Source: Deltaproteobacteria bacterium
GTDB lineage: Bacteria; Myxococcota_A; UBA796; UBA2385
NCBI GenBank assembly: GCA_016792625.1
Contig: JAEUKK010000050.1
Coordinates: forward strand, 62,001-126,000
DNA length: 64,000 nt
Direction of reading: 5' to 3'
Below, piece by piece: positions 30,612 through 41,340 of this stretch. Below the pieces are notes generated by a model. That model was not told the origin of the DNA. It saw nothing but the letters and a program-made list of their open reading frames with translations, and ran no database searches. Every line of letters begins with the position of its first letter. Positions within the stretch are counted from its first letter, which is position 1. A program made the translations under genes and the position numbers.

Positions 30612-31334
30612 TTGCGCCCGCCTGCCGCTGAGCCGCCGGATACCGCCTTGCTGGCCAAAGCCGCGCAGATCGACGCGCAGCTCGCCGCCCTCTACCCGCA
30701 GACCCCGGTGCCGCTGGACCACGTCGACCCCTTCACGCTGCTGCTCGCCGTGCTGCTCAGCGCCCAGACCACCGACAAGAAGGTCAATGAGGTCACTCCG
30801 GCGCTATTTGCCGCCGCGCCCGACCCGGCGGCGATGGTCGCGCTCGGCGAGGCTCAGATCCTCGAATACATCCGCGCCATCGGCCTCGCGCCGACCAAGG
30901 CCCGCAACATCGCCCGCCTCTCGGCCCTGCTGCTCGAGCGCCACGGCGGCCGCGTGCCCGAGGACATGGGCGCCCTCGAGGCCCTGCCCGGCGTCGGTCA
31001 CAAGACCGCCAGCGTGGTGGTCGCCCAAGCTTTTGGGGTGCCCAGCTTCCCGGTCGACACCCACATTCACCGCTTGTGTTGGCGGTGGGGCCTCGCCGAT
31101 GGGTCGAGCGTGGAAAGGACAGAGGCGGCGTGTAAGGCGCTGTTTCCCGTGGAGCGTTGGAACGACCTGCACCTGCAGATCATCTTTTTTGGGCGCGAGC
31201 ACTGCCCGGCGCAGCGCCACGATTGGGCGGCCTGCCCCATCTGCGCCTGGGCCGGCGTCGACGAGCGCCGCGTCGCCGAACAGGGGCAAGGCGTGCATCC
31301 GACCCGCAGCCCCAAGCGGCGGCCACGGGCCTGA
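30612..31334 (+). CDS. nth: Endonuclease III, base-excision DNA glycosylase/AP lyase
   Basis: The 240-residue protein has the HhH-GPD fold: LLAVLLSAQTTDKKVNEV near residue 40, the helix-hairpin-helix LPGVGHKTASVVV near 120 with the catalytic Lys, and PVDTHIHRL with the catalytic Asp near 140. It removes oxidised pyrimidines and nicks abasic sites. The C-terminal iron-sulfur loop is incomplete: three Cys spaced C-x9-C-x2-C (HCPAQRHDWAACPIC) with no fourth Cys, against C-x6-C-x2-C-x5-C in E. coli Nth. The only start that fits is TTG at 30612. It is convergent with the desaturase gene with one base between them. Confidence 0.92.
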   Translation: MRPPAAEPPDTALLAKAAQIDAQLAALYPQTPVPLDHVDPFTLLLAVLLSAQTTDKKVNEVTPALFAAAPDPAAMVALGEAQILEYIRAIGLAPTKARNIARLSALLLERHGGRVPEDMGALEALPGVGHKTASVVVAQAFGVPSFPVDTHIHRLCWRWGLADGSSVERTEAACKALFPVERWNDLHLQIIFFGREHCPAQRHDWAACPICAWAGVDERRVAEQGQGVHPTRSPKRRPRA

Positions 31335-31335
31335 C

Positions 31336-32319
31336 TCAGCGCGGCGCGGTGACCTTCGCCGGCCACGTGGGCCCGTGCACGCAGCGGGCGAGGGCGGTGA
31401 GGTAGCTGCCCTCGACCTCGTGGTAGCCGCTGATCTGGTGCTGCTTGAGCAGGGCGCGCAGGGCGGGCAGGTTGTAGTGCGGCACGCTCATGTAGAGGTG
31501 GTGGCAGCAGTGGTAATGAAAGAGGTAGGGCGCGAATAGCCACGCTTCGGCGGCCGGCGGCACAATGTCGACGGTGGGGATGCGCGGCCCGCCAAAACCG
31601 GCCAGCCCGCCGGGTAAGGCCCCGGCCACTTGATGGGCGAGGCCGTGCTCGACCACGATGCGGCAGCGGTTCAAGAAGACCGCGACGGTGAACAGCGGGG
31701 CGATCCAGAGCACCGCATAGGCCCAAAAGACCCCCAGGCTCCACCAGCTGAGCGCGATTAAGCTCAGCTGTGCGGCGACCACGAGCAAGCTGTCGCGCAG
31801 CTTGCGCCGCTGAATGGCCGGGGGGTGCTGCTCTCGGTTGCCGAAGCCCCCCGTGCCCTTTTGCCGGATCTTGATCACCAGCTCGACCAAGGTGCCCAGC
31901 GTGAGCACGGCGAAGCGCCGCCAGCCGGCCGCGGTGCGGATCACGGTGCCATAGATGTGGCCGTCGGGATCTTCGTCGAGGCTGCGGGCCTTGTGGTGGT
32001 CGAGGTGCTGCAGGCGGTAGGCGGTGAAGTTCACCCCGACCATCGCTTGGCCGAGCACCCCCGCCGCCTCATTGAGCCGTTCAGGCCAACACAAGGTCTT
32101 GTGAACAGCCTCGTGGCCGCTGATCACGAGCTTGTATTGGGCGATACCCATGAGCGGCAGAATCCACACGAGGTGCGCGGGGCCCAGCCAATGGGGCGCC
32201 AACAGCAGCGCGGCGATGCTCAGCCAAGTGAGGGCGAGGCCGGGCAGCGCGACGTTGCGGTGGTCGAGGCGGAGCGCGCGGAGGGCGTCCTCGAAGGCGG
32301 GGCGGTTCTCGGTCTGCAT
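31336..32319 (-). CDS. Membrane fatty-acid desaturase
   Basis: The 327-residue protein has the three histidine boxes of membrane diiron desaturases: HEAVH at 69-73, HLDHHK near 108, and HYHCCHH near 265, with hydrophobic segments between them (about 25-60, 145-165 and 190-225). It introduces a double bond into acyl chains using oxygen and an electron donor. The proximal HxxxH/HxxHH and distal HxxHH spacing fits the bacterial fatty-acid/beta-carotene-type desaturase group, and the enzyme has no fused cytochrome b5. I chose ATG 32319 (MQTENRPAF). It is divergent from the acyl-CoA carboxylase gene, suggesting a lipid-metabolism neighbourhood. Confidence 0.88.
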   Translation of the reverse strand: MQTENRPAFEDALRALRLDHRNVALPGLALTWLSIAALLLAPHWLGPAHLVWILPLMGIAQYKLVISGHEAVHKTLCWPERLNEAAGVLGQAMVGVNFTAYRLQHLDHHKARSLDEDPDGHIYGTVIRTAAGWRRFAVLTLGTLVELVIKIRQKGTGGFGNREQHPPAIQRRKLRDSLLVVAAQLSLIALSWWSLGVFWAYAVLWIAPLFTVAVFLNRCRIVVEHGLAHQVAGALPGGLAGFGGPRIPTVDIVPPAAEAWLFAPYLFHYHCCHHLYMSVPHYNLPALRALLKQHQISGYHEVEGSYLTALARCVHGPTWPAKVTAPR

Positions 32320-32424
32320 GGGGCCCTCGGTCCGGCGCCGCCGGAGGCCCATCGTAGCGCAGCGCGCGGCGCGCGCCGGCGCGCCCCCCGCTGGATCTTG
32401 CGCTGTGGTCGGCCACGGTGTGGC

Positions 32425-32443
32425 TGTAACACATGGTGTTTGA
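32425..32443. promoter_or_regulatory. AT-rich imperfect palindrome, putative operator (site C)
   Basis: TGTAACA-CATGG-TGTTTGA lies in the intergenic region between the divergent desaturase and acyl-CoA carboxylase genes, 65 bases before the carboxylase start. The inner core AACAC-ATG-GTGTT is a perfect palindrome. The arms match the TGAAACA/TGTTTCA pattern at 6 of 7 and 6 of 7 positions with a five-base spacer. It is well placed to regulate either gene. Confidence 0.5.
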
Positions 32444-32495
32444 ATGAGATGGGTGACGATGGGGCCGCGCCGGGCGCCGCGGTCTGGCCCTGCGC

Positions 32496-32501
32496 TATGG
32501 T
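32496..32501 (+). promoter_or_regulatory. Putative -10 element TATGGT of a near-leaderless promoter
   Basis: GCTATGGTGCG ends only six bases before the carboxylase ATG. If TATGGT is the -10 box, transcription would begin at or beside the start codon, giving a leaderless mRNA; there is no Shine-Dalgarno sequence. The same CTATGGTGCG occurs at 43500 and, on the minus strand, at 56917. Confidence 0.4.
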
Positions 32502-32507
32502 GCGCCC

Positions 32508-34160
<1,653 letters not shown>

Positions 34161-34184
34161 GGCGCGGGGCCGCGGTCTGACCCC

Positions 34185-34215
34185 GATCTGCTTCAAACTT
34201 CGCTGTTTCAGTCGG
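34185..34215. promoter_or_regulatory. AT-rich palindromic element between carboxylase genes (site D)
   Basis: This 31-base segment contains TCAAACT-TCGC-TGTTTCA (34193-34210) and aligns without gaps to 21737-21767 at 25 of 31 positions, including the identical right part TGTTTCAGTCGG and the left GATCT. It lies 25 bases after the carboxyltransferase stop and 30 bases before the biotin-subunit start, so it could be an operator for the second gene or a conserved dispersed element. Confidence 0.55.
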
Positions 34216-34245
34216 TGAGGCCCCGTCGCCCGCCCCGGAGCCCGC

Positions 34246-36270
<2,025 letters not shown>

Positions 36271-36318
36271 GCGCCGGGGCGCCTGCGGGGATAGGCCGCC
36301 GCCGACGCAGGAGGTCCC

Positions 36319-37035
36319 ATGCCGCGGCTCATCGTGAAGTCCAGCGCGACGAAGAACCAGCGCTTTGAGCTCGACAAGCCCGAGACCTTGGTCGGCCGCG
36401 GCGACGAGTGTCAGCTCGTCCTGCCCAATGTGAGCGTCAGCCGGCAGCACGCCCGGGTGCTGGTCGGCACCCAGGGGGTCACCATCGAGGATCTGGGCAG
36501 CGCCAGCGGCATCGTGGTCAACGGCAAGCGCATCCAGCAGCACATGCTCAGCTCGGGCGATGAGATCCAGATCGGCAAGTTCAGCCTCGTGTTCATGGGC
36601 GACGGCCGCCAGGATCGTTTCTACAAGGGCCGCTTCGTCGAGTACCTCGCAGCCTACGAGAAGGGCGGCGTGCCGCCTGACGACGACGCGGCGACCTTCG
36701 CGCTCAGCGTTGAGGCCCTCAAGCGCCTGCAGCAAGACAACCACCTCGTCGACAGCGCGCGGGTGGTGAGCGAGTCCGACAAGAAGCGCTTCTGGTTCCC
36801 CGAAGACCGCGGGCTCAGCTTTGGCGCGGCGGGCATGGTCCAGGTCGAGGGCTGGTTCACCGGCGGCATCTGCGCCGAGCTGAGCTGGGATGGCCGCCAG
36901 CACGTCATCACCAAGAAGGGCTGGCTCACCCACGTCTCGGTGAACGGCCAGGCGGTCTCGGGCCGCCGGCCCCTGCGCGAGCGCGACCAGCTGCGCATCG
37001 GCAAGAGCTGGTTCACCTACGAGGTCGAGCACTGA
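36319..37035 (+). CDS. FHA-domain protein with a second degenerate FHA-like domain
   Basis: The 238-residue soluble protein starts with a canonical FHA domain (about 1-90): VGRGDECQLVLPNVSVSRQHARV with the phosphothreonine-binding Arg, Ser, His pattern, then LGSASGIVVNGKRI. After a helical linker, the last 80 residues (SFGAAGMVQVEG, then THVSVNGQAVSGRRPL and LRIGKSWFTYEV) keep the strand pattern and the VNG turn of a second FHA domain but lack the RGxxxxxxxxSxxH residues. It should bind phosphothreonine proteins made by Ser/Thr kinases, two of which lie a few kb away. The downstream acetyltransferase gene overlaps its stop (TGATG). Confidence 0.85.
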   Translation: MPRLIVKSSATKNQRFELDKPETLVGRGDECQLVLPNVSVSRQHARVLVGTQGVTIEDLGSASGIVVNGKRIQQHMLSSGDEIQIGKFSLVFMGDGRQDRFYKGRFVEYLAAYEKGGVPPDDDAATFALSVEALKRLQQDNHLVDSARVVSESDKKRFWFPEDRGLSFGAAGMVQVEGWFTGGICAELSWDGRQHVITKKGWLTHVSVNGQAVSGRRPLRERDQLRIGKSWFTYEVEH

Positions 37036-37484
37036 TGGCCGGGCCCGTCGACGGCGCCCTGATCAGCACCGGCCTCGGGCCGAGCTTCGCGCGCTGCCTC
37101 GCGCTGCGCACCGCCGTCTTTGTTGACGAGCAGGGCGTTCCGGCCGAGCTCGAAGAAGATGGCCTCGACGAGGCTTGTGTGCACATCCTCGTCTTTGACG
37201 CCACCGGCGCTGATCTCGGCTGCGCGCGGCTGCGCGACCTGCCCGGCGGGCAGGTGAAGGCCGAGCGGGTGGCCGTGCGCGCCGACCTGCGCGGCCGAGG
37301 GGTCGGGCGCTTCGTGATGGACCTGCTCGAGGCCGTCGGCCGCCAGCGCGGCGCGTCCGAGGTGCTGCTCTCGGCCCAGGTCAGCGCGCTGCCCTTCTAC
37401 GAGAAGCTCGGCTACGCGGTCATCTCCGACGAGTTCATGGACGCGGGCATCCCGCACCGCAAGATGAGCCGCCGGCTGGCCTGA
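37035..37484 (+). CDS. GNAT-family N-acetyltransferase (YjcF/ElaA-like)
   Basis: The 149-residue protein has the GNAT fold: CLALRTAVFVDEQGVP near residue 17, the beta4 strand VKAERVAVRADLRGRGVGRFVMD near 75 with the acetyl-CoA pyrophosphate loop RGRGVG, and the C-terminal LPFYEKLGYAVISDEFMDAGIPH near 115. The 'VFVdEQgVP' and 'GIPHRKM' motifs are typical of the YjcF/ElaA-type branch, whose substrates are unknown. It is translationally coupled to the FHA gene upstream and converges on dusB. Confidence 0.88.
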   Translation: MAGPVDGALISTGLGPSFARCLALRTAVFVDEQGVPAELEEDGLDEACVHILVFDATGADLGCARLRDLPGGQVKAERVAVRADLRGRGVGRFVMDLLEAVGRQRGASEVLLSAQVSALPFYEKLGYAVISDEFMDAGIPHRKMSRRLA

Positions 37485-37490
37485 GGCCGC

Positions 37491-38654
37491 TCAGCAGGCC
37501 TCGGCCCCCGCCAGCGCCTCGTCGTCGGTGTTGGCTTGAGGGGGCTCGGGTGGGCCCGCGGGCAGCAGCGGGCGCATGGCTTCGGGATCTCCGGCCTCCC
37601 AGGCCGCGAGGTGGGCGAAGTAGCGGCGGGCGTGGTCGGCAGCCTCCGCGGCGCTCTCCGCCCGCAGCAGCGGCCCGCGCAGCGCCTCCTCCCCGAAGGG
37701 CAGGCCGCGCACAAAATGGCTGCACACCTTCTTAAAGCGCCCCAGCGCGCCGCTCTCGCGCAGGAAGCGGGCTTGGAGATCGGCCAAGAAGCCCAAGAGC
37801 ACCCGCTCCTTCTCAGCGGCGCCGAGCTGGACGGCGGGCTTGCCCTCGATGGCCCGCTGGATCTGCAGCAAGGTCCAGGGGTCGCGCATGGCCCCGCGGC
37901 CGACCATCACGCCGGCGCAGCCTGTGTCGGCGAACATGCGGCGGGCGCTGTCTACGTCGATGACGTCGCCATTCCCGATGACCGGGATGGACAGGCGCGC
38001 GCGGGCCTCGGCGATCTTGTCCACCGCGCGCTGGCCGCCGTAGAGGTCGGCCCGGGTGCGCCAGTGGATGGTCACCGCGTCCACGCCCTCCTCTTGGCAG
38101 CGCCAGGCGAGCTCGGGCGCGTTCCGGGCGCTGTGGTCAAAACCGCTCCGCATCTTCACGGTCAGCGGCACGCGCACCGCCGCCCGCACCGCGCGCACGA
38201 TCTCGATCGCGAGGCCCATGTCGGCCATCAGCGAGGAGCCGCCCGAGTTGCTGCACACCTTCTTGCTCGGGCAGCCCATGTTGATGTCGACGATGGTGGC
38301 GCCCATCGCCTCGACGATCCGCGCCGCCTCGGCCATGCCCTCGGGGCGCTTGCCGTAGATCTGCACCGAGATCGGCCGCTCGTCGTCATCGAACTGCGCC
38401 GTCCAGGCGATGCGGCCGCGCTGCCCGCCGGTCTGGCGCAGGCCCTCGCTGGGCAAGAACTCGGTGCAGGTGAGCCCAGCGCCGCCGATCTGGCGGATCA
38501 GCCGGCGGAAGGTCAGGTCGGTCACCCCCTCCATCGGAGCGAGGACCACCGGGGGCCAGATCGGGACCTCGCGCACGAAGTAGGGCTGCGTGGGCCAGGG
38601 CGAGGCGACCTCGGTGGAGGACGGCGCGGGTGAGGGGAGGGGATCGGTGCGCAT
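37491..38654 (-). CDS. dusB: tRNA-dihydrouridine synthase (DusB-type)
   Basis: The 387-residue FMN enzyme reduces uridine to dihydrouridine in tRNA D-loops. Visible motifs are LAPMEGVTDLTFRRLI near residue 37, the catalytic block VDINMGCPSKKVCSNSGGSSLM near 130 with the catalytic Cys, VKMRSGFD near 170, TIHWRTRADLYGG near 200, PVIGNGDVIDVDSA near 225 and GVMVGRGAMRDPW near 255, the FMN phosphate site. The TIHWRTR block replaces the usual TVHGRTR. The C-terminal tail of about 40 residues is acidic and Pro-rich. ATG 38654 is preferred because upstream sequence is low-complexity Arg/Pro. Confidence 0.92.
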   Translation of the reverse strand: MRTDPLPSPAPSSTEVASPWPTQPYFVREVPIWPPVVLAPMEGVTDLTFRRLIRQIGGAGLTCTEFLPSEGLRQTGGQRGRIAWTAQFDDDERPISVQIYGKRPEGMAEAARIVEAMGATIVDINMGCPSKKVCSNSGGSSLMADMGLAIEIVRAVRAAVRVPLTVKMRSGFDHSARNAPELAWRCQEEGVDAVTIHWRTRADLYGGQRAVDKIAEARARLSIPVIGNGDVIDVDSARRMFADTGCAGVMVGRGAMRDPWTLLQIQRAIEGKPAVQLGAAEKERVLLGFLADLQARFLRESGALGRFKKVCSHFVRGLPFGEEALRGPLLRAESAAEAADHARRYFAHLAAWEAGDPEAMRPLLPAGPPEPPQANTDDEALAGAEAC

Positions 38655-38802
38655 CGCGGGCTTCAAGTGGAGGGCGGTGGGGTCGGCGGGCCGGCGGCGC
38701 GAAGGGAGCGGCGCGCTGCGGGCGGAGAGATAAGCGGCGCCGGGCCGAGGCCCGGGCGCACAGGGCCTGGCGCGGGGCCCACAACGACCCGCAGGGGGAC
38801 CG

Positions 38803-39399
38803 ATGCGCAGCCTGTTGCGGCCCGCGGGGCCGACTGGCCCTATCTCCAAGGCCGTGAGCGTCACCGTCGCCGGCGCGCCCGATGGCTGGGCGCCGGGCAC
38901 CTTCTACAAAGCAGAGGTGCTGACCGGCGGCTTCACCCGCCTCGTGATCAGCGTGCCCCAGGGCCGCCTCGCCGAGGTGCACCAGGCGCTGGCAGCGGCG
39001 ATGGAGGCCCCCCTCAAGCTGCTCTACCAGCGCATGATCGACCGGCGGGCCGACCGGCAGCTGCCCAAGCCCGAGAGCCACGTCGCGGTCGAGCTCTCGC
39101 GCGACCGGGTGCTCGAGGTGCTGCGCCGCCTGTCTGCGCTGGTCTACGAGGATGGCCGCCACCAGCTCTGGCTGCGGGGCGGCTTCGACGAGCAGCTCAT
39201 CCTGGACGAGCTCGGCATGGTGTATGTCTACCCCGATGACCTCGCCTTCCGTGATCTGCTCGAGGGGCTCGGGATCCCCGAAGGTGAGGGGCCGACCATG
39301 GCCGAGCGCGACTACGTGCGCGTGAACCTGATGGCCGCCTGCGACGCCGAAGAGGACCAGCTGTTCCACGACCTGCACCTGGTGCCCTGGGCCGGCTGA
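38803..39399 (+). CDS. Hypothetical protein, 198 residues
   Basis: I do not recognise this protein. It is a soluble alpha/beta protein with a first strand-rich part (VSVTVAGAPDGWAPG, then FYKAEVLTGGFTRLVISVP), a helix and a conserved-looking basic patch LLYQRMIDRRADRQLPKP near residue 75, then VELSRDRVLEVLRR and an acidic end. No signal peptide, membrane segment or metal motif is visible. It lies 24 bases upstream of a Ser/Thr kinase gene on the same strand, so a role connected with that kinase is possible. Confidence 0.55.
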   Translation: MRSLLRPAGPTGPISKAVSVTVAGAPDGWAPGTFYKAEVLTGGFTRLVISVPQGRLAEVHQALAAAMEAPLKLLYQRMIDRRADRQLPKPESHVAVELSRDRVLEVLRRLSALVYEDGRHQLWLRGGFDEQLILDELGMVYVYPDDLAFRDLLEGLGIPEGEGPTMAERDYVRVNLMAACDAEEDQLFHDLHLVPWAG

Positions 39400-39423
39400 G
39401 CCCGACCCAGCCGAGGAGGGGGG

Positions 39424-41316
39424 ATGCCCAAGCCGAGCCGGCCGCCGCCGCCGCCCCCCGCGGGGCCCGCCGAACCGCTGTTTGGGCAGCCGGTGGGCCT
39501 CAGCCCGGCCCCGCCCGCGGCTGCGCCGAGCCCGCGCCCTGTTGACCCGTTCCTCGGGGCCACCGTCGACGGGAAGTTCCTCATTGAGGCCGATCTCGGC
39601 AAGGGCGGCGCAGGGCGGGTCTATGTGGCCACCCAGCTCGCGCTGCACCGCCGGGTCGCGCTCAAGATTCTGCGCCCCGATATCGAGGCCGACGGCGACG
39701 AGCGCTTCGCCGAGCGCTTCTTCCGCGAGGCCTCGCTGGCCGGCGCCCTGCAGCACCCCAACGTGGTGACCGTGCACGACTACGGCCGGTCGCCCGAGGG
39801 GCTCTGCTACATCGCGATGGAGCTGCTCGACGGCCGCAGCCTCAAAGACCTGATGAAGGACGGCCCGCTCGAGCCCGAGCGCGCCCTCGGCATCTTCGAG
39901 CAGGTCGGGCGCGGCCTGCGCGCGGCCCACCGGGCGGGGCTGGTGCACCGCGACGTCAAGCCGGGCAACGTGCTGGTGGTCCCCGGCGAGGACGGCGCCG
40001 AGCTGGCCAAGCTGCTCGACTTTGGGCTGGTCAAGTCTGACGCCGCTGAGGTCACCGAGATCACGCGCGACGGCAGCTTTTTGGGCACGCCGCACTACGC
40101 CGCCCCGGAGCAAGTGCGCGGTGAAGAGGCCGACGCGCGCTCGGACATCTACGCCTTTGGCGTGATGCTGTTCCGCGCGCTCACCGGAAAGCTGCCCTAC
40201 GCGAGCAAGAACGCGATGGCCATCGCGCTGGCCCACGTGCGGGACCCCATCCCCAGCATGGCCGAGCGGGCGCCCGAGCTGAACATCCCGCCGGCGATCG
40301 AAGAGCTGGTCCGGCGCTGCATGGCCAAAGATCCGGCAGAGCGCTTCCAAGACATGGACAGCCTGCTGCAGGCCATCCTGCGCCTGCGCCAGGACGTCGG
40401 CGGCCTGCCCCGCCCGCTGCCCCCCGAGCCGCCGCCCGCCCCTCCTGCGCCCACGCCCCGGCCCTCGGCGCCCTTGCTCTTGCTCGGGGGCGGCGCGCTG
40501 GCCGGCCTCGTCGGCCTCAGCCTCGCCGTGGTGGCCCTCTTCTCGCTCGGCCCGGTCGAGGGGCTCGATCTGTCGGGGCGGCCGGTGCCCGTCGAGCCGG
40601 CGCCTCTCGAGCAGGCGCCCCTCGACGCGGCTTCGCTGGCCGTGACCGCGCCCGTGCTCGCTGAAGACAGCGTCAGCGTCACTGTCCTCACGGATCCGGC
40701 AGGCGCTCGGGTGCTCGCCGATGGGGTGGAGGTGGGGACCACCCCCTTCGTCGGGCCGCTGGCCTTGGTGGAGGGCGCGCCGCCCCCGGTGCGGGTCGAG
40801 CTGGAGGGCTACGCGCCGGCCGAGCTGCGGCTCGAGCCCGGGGCGGGGGGGCTGCGCGCCGAGGTGCAGCTCGAGGCCTTGGCCGCGCCGCCCGCCCCTT
40901 CGCCGGTGCCCGCCCCTTCGGCTGCGACCCCTGGTCCGGCTCCTGCTCCGACCCCGGCTCCGGCCACCGCGCGGCCAGAGCCCGCGCCGGCAGCGCCCCG
41001 CCCCGCGCCCTCCGCTGCTCCTGCACCTGCACCTGCGCCTGCGCCTGCGCCTGCGCCTGCACCTGCGCCTGCTCCGAGCGGGGGAGGCGGCGCGGTGGTG
41101 ATCGACGGGGTCAGCTTCTCGGGCGCTCAGGTCAGCGCGGCGCTCCGCTTCGCGAACAGCGCCAGCAAGGACGAGCTGGTGGCGGCGGGGATCGCCCCGG
41201 CCCAAGCGGCCTATGTGCTGAAGGCGCGCCCCTACGCTGATCTCGCCGCCTTTGGCGCGGCCTACGGCGTTGGCCCGAAGACGGTGCAGGCCGTCGCGCG
41301 GGCGACCGCGCGCTGA
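39424..41316 (+). CDS. Transmembrane Ser/Thr kinase with PEGA and ComEA-like helix-hairpin-helix domains
   Basis: The 630-residue protein has a Hanks-type kinase domain (about 48-320): glycine loop LGKGGAGRVYVA, VALKIL, VHRDVKPGNVLV, LDFGLV and GTPHYAAPEQ, so it should be active. A Pro-rich stretch and a single membrane helix (about 357-380) follow. Outside the membrane there is a PEGA-like domain (about 415-485; TVLTDPAGARVLADGVEVG), a long Ala-Pro repeat linker (about 490-560), and a C-terminal domain of about 70 residues that ends in two helix-hairpin-helix-like motifs resembling ComEA (ASKDELVAAGIAPAQAAYVL, then AYGVGPKTVQAVARA). That tip may bind DNA or a cell-surface ligand. It converges on the next kinase. 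Confidence 0.85.
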   Translation: MPKPSRPPPPPPAGPAEPLFGQPVGLSPAPPAAAPSPRPVDPFLGATVDGKFLIEADLGKGGAGRVYVATQLALHRRVALKILRPDIEADGDERFAERFFREASLAGALQHPNVVTVHDYGRSPEGLCYIAMELLDGRSLKDLMKDGPLEPERALGIFEQVGRGLRAAHRAGLVHRDVKPGNVLVVPGEDGAELAKLLDFGLVKSDAAEVTEITRDGSFLGTPHYAAPEQVRGEEADARSDIYAFGVMLFRALTGKLPYASKNAMAIALAHVRDPIPSMAERAPELNIPPAIEELVRRCMAKDPAERFQDMDSLLQAILRLRQDVGGLPRPLPPEPPPAPPAPTPRPSAPLLLLGGGALAGLVGLSLAVVALFSLGPVEGLDLSGRPVPVEPAPLEQAPLDAASLAVTAPVLAEDSVSVTVLTDPAGARVLADGVEVGTTPFVGPLALVEGAPPPVRVELEGYAPAELRLEPGAGGLRAEVQLEALAAPPAPSPVPAPSAATPGPAPAPTPAPATARPEPAPAAPRPAPSAAPAPAPAPAPAPAPAPAPAPSGGGGAVVIDGVSFSGAQVSAALRFANSASKDELVAAGIAPAQAAYVLKARPYADLAAFGAAYGVGPKTVQAVARATAR

Positions 41317-41340
41317 GCGCTGACCGGGGGCGTGGCGCGC

